Shown here: in pieces, positions 60,845 to 64,000 of the stretch
How the letters are laid out: each line of letters begins with the position of its first letter
Position numbering within the stretch: position 1 is the first letter of the stretch
NCBI RefSeq assembly: GCF_947499215.1
Contig: NZ_CANMNI010000003.1
Location: forward strand, 620,001-684,000
Length of the DNA stretch: 64,000 nt
From: an uncultured Pontibacter sp.
Lineage (GTDB): Bacteria; Bacteroidota; Bacteroidia; Cytophagales; Hymenobacteraceae
Direction: 5' to 3'
Translations under genes and position numbers: made by a program
The notes under the pieces: model-generated
What the model was told of the DNA's origin: nothing
Seen by the model: the letters and a program-made list of their open reading frames with translations, nothing else
The model's database searches: none

Positions 60845-61714
60845 CTAAAGGTTCTTATAGAGTCTGTCTTTCAAGCCGGCAGAAGCCTCTACCAACGGAA
60901 GGCGCACGGCTCCGCCGCATACGCCAAAGCGCTCCAGTAATGCCTTTACACCCACTGGGTTGCCTTCTTCATACATCATCGGGTTGATATCCACGAAGTC
61001 GAAAAGCAACTCAGACGCTTCTTTGAACTGATTAGTCAAACCCAAGCGGATCATGTTGCTGAACTTCTCCGGGAAGGCATTAGCCAGCACAGAGATCACG
61101 CCCACGGCACCGAAGGAGATCATCGGCAGGGTGAGCATGTCGTCGCCGCTGATCAGCATGAAGTCGGCTGGCTTGTGCTTGGCAATGTGCATACACTGCT
61201 CTAAGTTACCGGAAGCTTCTTTTATGCCGATAATGTTTTTGTGTGCAGCCAATCGCACGGTAGTCTCAGGGGCAATGTTACTGCCCGTGCGGCCCGGCAC
61301 GTTGTACAGGATCACCGGCACCGGACAGGCATCGGCAATCTGGGTATAGTGCTGGATGATGCCTTGCTGCGAAGGCTTGTTGTAGTAAGGGCTCACCGAA
61401 AGCACGGCAGTTATACCTTCCAGATCGGTTTTTTGGATCGTGTCAAGAACGTGCTGTGTGTTGTTACCACCCAAGCCATATACCAGCGGCACACGGCCAT
61501 TCACATGCTTCTTCACGAAAGCCAGAATCTCTGCTTTTTCTTCAGTGGTGGTTGTTACCGATTCACCTGTGGTTCCGTTTACCACCAGATACTCCACACC
61601 ACCTTCTATGGTGAAATCAAGCAACTGGCGCAAACCGTCGTAGTCCACGTCTAGGTTGCTGGCAAAAGGCGTTACCAGAGCAACACCCGTTCCTTTTAAT
61701 TTATCTTGTATCAT
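60845..61714 (-). CDS. dapA: 4-hydroxy-tetrahydrodipicolinate synthase
   Basis: The 289-residue TIM-barrel aldolase condenses pyruvate with aspartate semialdehyde in lysine and diaminopimelate synthesis. Key features: LVVNGTTGES (GTTGE motif), VILYNVPGRTGSNI (catalytic Tyr), NIIGIKEASGN (Schiff-base Lys) and FMLISGDDML (substrate loop). Length and N terminus (KGTGVALVTPF) are as in the family. Single-gene unit with its own terminator. Confidence 0.96.
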   Translation of the reverse strand: MIQDKLKGTGVALVTPFASNLDVDYDGLRQLLDFTIEGGVEYLVVNGTTGESVTTTTEEKAEILAFVKKHVNGRVPLVYGLGGNNTQHVLDTIQKTDLEGITAVLSVSPYYNKPSQQGIIQHYTQIADACPVPVILYNVPGRTGSNIAPETTVRLAAHKNIIGIKEASGNLEQCMHIAKHKPADFMLISGDDMLTLPMISFGAVGVISVLANAFPEKFSNMIRLGLTNQFKEASELLFDFVDINPMMYEEGNPVGVKALLERFGVCGGAVRLPLVEASAGLKDRLYKNL

Positions 61715-61786
61715 GCGCTGTTTTTCTAAAGCACGAAGTTCGAACTATCCAACGGATTCTGCAAACAGGAAGACAGGAATCAGTGG

Positions 61787-62521
61787 TTACTGTATATTAT
61801 TCTCCTCCACCCAGTGCAGGAAGTGGTCTTTGTATACCTCACCAATCGGGATTTCTTTGTTGCCTATGCGGATGCGACTTTTTTCGATGCTATCGATCTT
61901 GTGCAGCGCTACAATGAAGGAGCGGTGCACGCGCATGAACTTTGATTCCGGCAGTTTTTCCATGGCCTTGTTCATACTCAGGAGGGTAATGATCTTGTGG
62001 TCTTTGGTCTGGATGATGATGTAGTCCTTCAAGCCCTCGATCCAGAGGATATCGGCAAAGTCGACACGAACGGTTTTGTAGTCAGCCTTTACGAACATGA
62101 AATCCTGCTCCGTGGCAGGTGGGGCAGAAGCGGCGGCTGGGGCTTCGGGTGCTTTTTGGCTGCGCTGCAGACGTTCTTGCGCTTTGGTGACGGCTTTCAG
62201 GAAGCGATCGTAGGGGATGGGCTTGAGGAGGTAGTCTACGGCGTCGTGATTGAAGCCCTCGAGTGCATAGTTGGGGTAGGCCGTAGTGAAAATGACCAAT
62301 GGTTGATGTTTGAGAATGTTCAGAAACTGTATACCCGTGAGCTCGGGCATTTCAATGTCCAGAAACATCAGGTCGATCTGCTCTTCCTGTAATACCTGCA
62401 TGGCCTCCGTGGCGCTTGAACATGTTTTCACAAGATGGAGAAAAGGCAGTTTGCTCACATAGCTCTCAATAATATCGAGGGCAAGCGGTTCGTCGTCAAC
62501 GGCAAGGCAGCGGATGGTCAT
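61787..62521 (-). CDS. LytTR-family response regulator
   Basis: 244 residues. Receiver domain (1-120): CLAVDDEPLALDII acidic pocket, IDLMFLDIEMPELTGIQF phospho-acceptor Asp, PLVIFTTAYPNYALEGF. A proline/alanine-rich linker (APEAPAAASAPPATEQ) leads to the LytTR DNA-binding domain (about 145-240: ILWIEGLKDYIIIQTKD, MRVHRSFIVALHKIDSIEK). It should act on LytS-type histidine kinase signals; the kinase gene is directly upstream (4-base gap). Targets often concern cell envelope or adhesion. Confidence 0.94.
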   Translation of the reverse strand: MTIRCLAVDDEPLALDIIESYVSKLPFLHLVKTCSSATEAMQVLQEEQIDLMFLDIEMPELTGIQFLNILKHQPLVIFTTAYPNYALEGFNHDAVDYLLKPIPYDRFLKAVTKAQERLQRSQKAPEAPAAASAPPATEQDFMFVKADYKTVRVDFADILWIEGLKDYIIIQTKDHKIITLLSMNKAMEKLPESKFMRVHRSFIVALHKIDSIEKSRIRIGNKEIPIGEVYKDHFLHWVEENNIQ

Positions 62522-62525
62522 AGGT

Positions 62526-63539
62526 CTATTTTTTTGTTTGGAAGTACAGTTTCAGCGAAGCGAAAAATGTATGGTCTTTTTCTTCTAAATACAGTTCGTG
62601 TCGGTGAGGGTAGAGCAAGTTAAGGCGTTGCTTTAGATTTTGCAAACCAATGCCGCCAAAGTCCTTTTTTTTGTGGCTGCTGCTGTTGTTTACGGTCGAG
62701 AATTGCAGCCAATCCTCCGTCACCACGAGGTTGAGCGTAATGCCCACCTCGTTGCGGCTCACCAGTCCGTGCTTAAAAGCATTTTCAACAAGCGTCATCA
62801 GGAGCATGGGGGCGATCTGTTTTCCGGACGGGTCGCCTTCCACGTTCAGGCGGATACTGGTCTGCTCGCGCAGGCGCAGCTTCTGCAGGTCAATGAAATT
62901 CTGAATGTGCTCCACCTCCTTCTCCAGACTCACCAGCGTGTCGTTGCTCTCGTAGAGCATGTAGCGCATCAGGAGTGAGAGTTTCATGATGGCGTCTGGC
63001 GTTTCAGGGGACTGTTTGTAGGCCAGTGAGTAGATGTTGTTGAGTGTGTTAAAAAGAAAGTGGGGGTTCACCTGCGACTTCAGGAAGTTTAGCTCGGCGG
63101 CCAGTTTCTGGTTTTCAAGCTCCTTGTTGCGCCGCTCGTTGCGGATGTAATTACCGGTTACTTTTAAAGCTGAACTGATAAACACCACAATCAAACCGGC
63201 CAGCACATAGTTAAGAATACGATCGGAGGAGTAGAGCACCGTCATACCCGGATTAAACTCCCGGAACACGTAGAAGTCAAGCGGAGAGCGTACCAGCGCA
63301 ACGGCCGTAAGGGTGAGCAAAACGACGCCGAGGTACCCAAAAATCTGGTTTCTGGCCAGAAACCGGGGGATCAGCACATACCAGTTGAGGTAGAAGATCA
63401 TCATGGCGAAGCTGAGGCCTATTAGTGAGTCGACTGCCTTGTTAAAGGTAAGGCCGCGCTGAAACTGAATGTAGAAGATCCAAGCTCCAAAAAATGCCCA
63501 AGCTGCCACGTGTATGGCTAATTTGTACCGCTTCTTCAT
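62526..63539 (-). CDS. LytS-type sensor histidine kinase
   Basis: 337 residues. Four TM helices (about 9-30, 39-57, 68-90, 110-130), a coiled linker, then the His_kinase/HATPase region: LNFLKSQVNPHFLFNTLNNIYSLAYKQSPE (phospho-acceptor His) and PMLLMTLVENAFKHGL (N box). No periplasmic ligand domain is present beyond the loops, so it may sense membrane or envelope state. ATG 63539 is chosen since it begins the first TM block. Co-transcribed with the response regulator. Confidence 0.92.
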   Translation of the reverse strand: MKKRYKLAIHVAAWAFFGAWIFYIQFQRGLTFNKAVDSLIGLSFAMMIFYLNWYVLIPRFLARNQIFGYLGVVLLTLTAVALVRSPLDFYVFREFNPGMTVLYSSDRILNYVLAGLIVVFISSALKVTGNYIRNERRNKELENQKLAAELNFLKSQVNPHFLFNTLNNIYSLAYKQSPETPDAIMKLSLLMRYMLYESNDTLVSLEKEVEHIQNFIDLQKLRLREQTSIRLNVEGDPSGKQIAPMLLMTLVENAFKHGLVSRNEVGITLNLVVTEDWLQFSTVNNSSSHKKKDFGGIGLQNLKQRLNLLYPHRHELYLEEKDHTFFASLKLYFQTKK

Positions 63540-63898
63540 GCTAAATGGTGGTAGGGCTATCAAGTTCAAGGCCGTATTTGGGAATGGGTGATAAAGCTAT
63601 TTAAATATCAGTCTTTTACTGAAGTTAAGCAATATTACGACGCTTCCATTTAAACGCAGCCCTATACTATACAGAAAGGCAAACCTGCCCTATTAAATCG
63701 TTTTTTTATAAGATCAAACCTGAAAAGGGCGTAAACGGTTGTTTGTATATCCTTTTCGGCTGTTCGTCTATTTCATTTTTATTTGTCCACTCAAATGCCT
63801 CCATTTGTAGCATGCTTCCCGGCTTCATGCTGTGGCGGGAGGACAGGCTTCGCGGCCTGAATTAGAGTTTAAATGTTTTTATTGTTTGTTTGTAAATC
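63540..63898. other. Intergenic region upstream of the sensor kinase
   Basis: 359 bases with no gene. Contains the promoter region of the kinase operon and, near 63800-63855, GC-rich segments with short inverted pieces (CTTCCCGG, CGGGAGG) of unclear meaning. Confidence 0.45.
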
Positions 63899-63933
63899 AA
63901 TAAACGCCGGCCTCTTGTAGACCGGCGCTTATT
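63899..63933 (-). terminator. Intrinsic terminator of a gene entering from the right
   Basis: Stem AATAAACGCCGGCC/GACCGGCGCTTATT (63899-63912 with 63920-63933, one mismatch-like pair) follows, on the minus strand, the stop at 63954. T-rich sequence is present on both sides. Confidence 0.85.
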
Positions 63934-63953
63934 TTTTGTAAGTATGTTATAAA

Positions 63954-64000
63954 TTAATGACTTACCATACTTAAGAACTCATCTTCAGAAAGAATGGTGA
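63954..64000 (-). CDS. C-terminal end of a gene entering from the right
   Basis: On the minus strand the last codons read TILSEDEFLSMVSH and end at TAA (63954-63956), just ahead of a terminator. Only 14 codons are in the window, so the product cannot be identified. The frame is chosen for its protein-like sequence and the terminator. Confidence 0.5.
   Translation of the reverse strand, partial: TILSEDEFLSMVSH

Noticed and set aside
1..64000. CRISPR arrays, rRNA genes, transposases and prophage genes
   Set aside because: Looked for on both strands; no regularly spaced repeats, rRNA sequence, DDE/tyrosine recombinase or phage structural protein was recognised.

Overview
The window looks like a chromosomal segment from a Bacteroidota bacterium, most likely order Cytophagales and plausibly the Hymenobacteraceae (Pontibacter-like). 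This is inferred from gene content and style: many short-signal lipoproteins, an alpha-2-macroglobulin carrying a SusC-type plug, a fused E1 alpha/beta dehydrogenase, LytTR two-component genes, a TAnnTTTG-type promoter, and few Shine-Dalgarno sequences. No rRNA, phage structural gene, transposase or CRISPR array is visible. The hexamer GGTATA/TATACC recurs at very high density in genes and between them.

Layout. 1-2.7 kb: end of a processive GT2 glycosyltransferase, a TatD nuclease, a type I asparaginase and tRNA-Ser(GGA) with its terminator. 2.7-4.75 kb: an accessory patch directly behind the tRNA, made of a hairpin-dense non-coding stretch with a cloverleaf-like fold, a small secreted protein and a rifamycin ADP-ribosyltransferase (arr), with inverted repeats between them. 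4.75-12.4 kb: a GNAT acetyltransferase, RlmH, a CapA-like protein, two small unknown genes and an OppA-OppB-OppC-like peptide importer operon without ATPases. 12.5-31 kb: mostly housekeeping and metabolism (UMF1 transporter, amidohydrolase, AMP nucleosidase, LTA-synthase-like transferase, alanine dehydrogenase, DUF1573 protein, E1 dehydrogenase, LuxE-like protein, M90 peptidase, NtrC-type regulator).

31-46 kb: lipoprotein, FRG-domain protein, radical SAM protein, a umuDC-type SOS polymerase operon with a recognisable promoter and operator, aminotransferase, PLP decarboxylase, a SulP anion transporter followed by beta-carbonic anhydrase and a TetR regulator (probable bicarbonate handling), two oxidoreductases and a STAS protein. 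46-52 kb is dominated by one 1941-residue alpha-2-macroglobulin with an embedded carboxypeptidase-regulatory and TonB-plug segment where a bait region would be expected.

52-64 kb: a small membrane protein behind a sigma-54-like promoter, a flavoprotein/polyferredoxin pair, a cluster of four very hydrophilic, probably disordered proteins (three rich in Tyr, Arg, Asp, Gly and Asn), an SRPBCC protein, a DUF421 pair, a lipoprotein, DapA and a LytS/LytR-type two-component system. The strongest candidates for undescribed biology are the disordered-protein cluster (55.6-58.0 kb), the plug-bearing macroglobulin (46.0-51.8 kb) and the hairpin-dense element next to the tRNA (2.9-3.2 kb).
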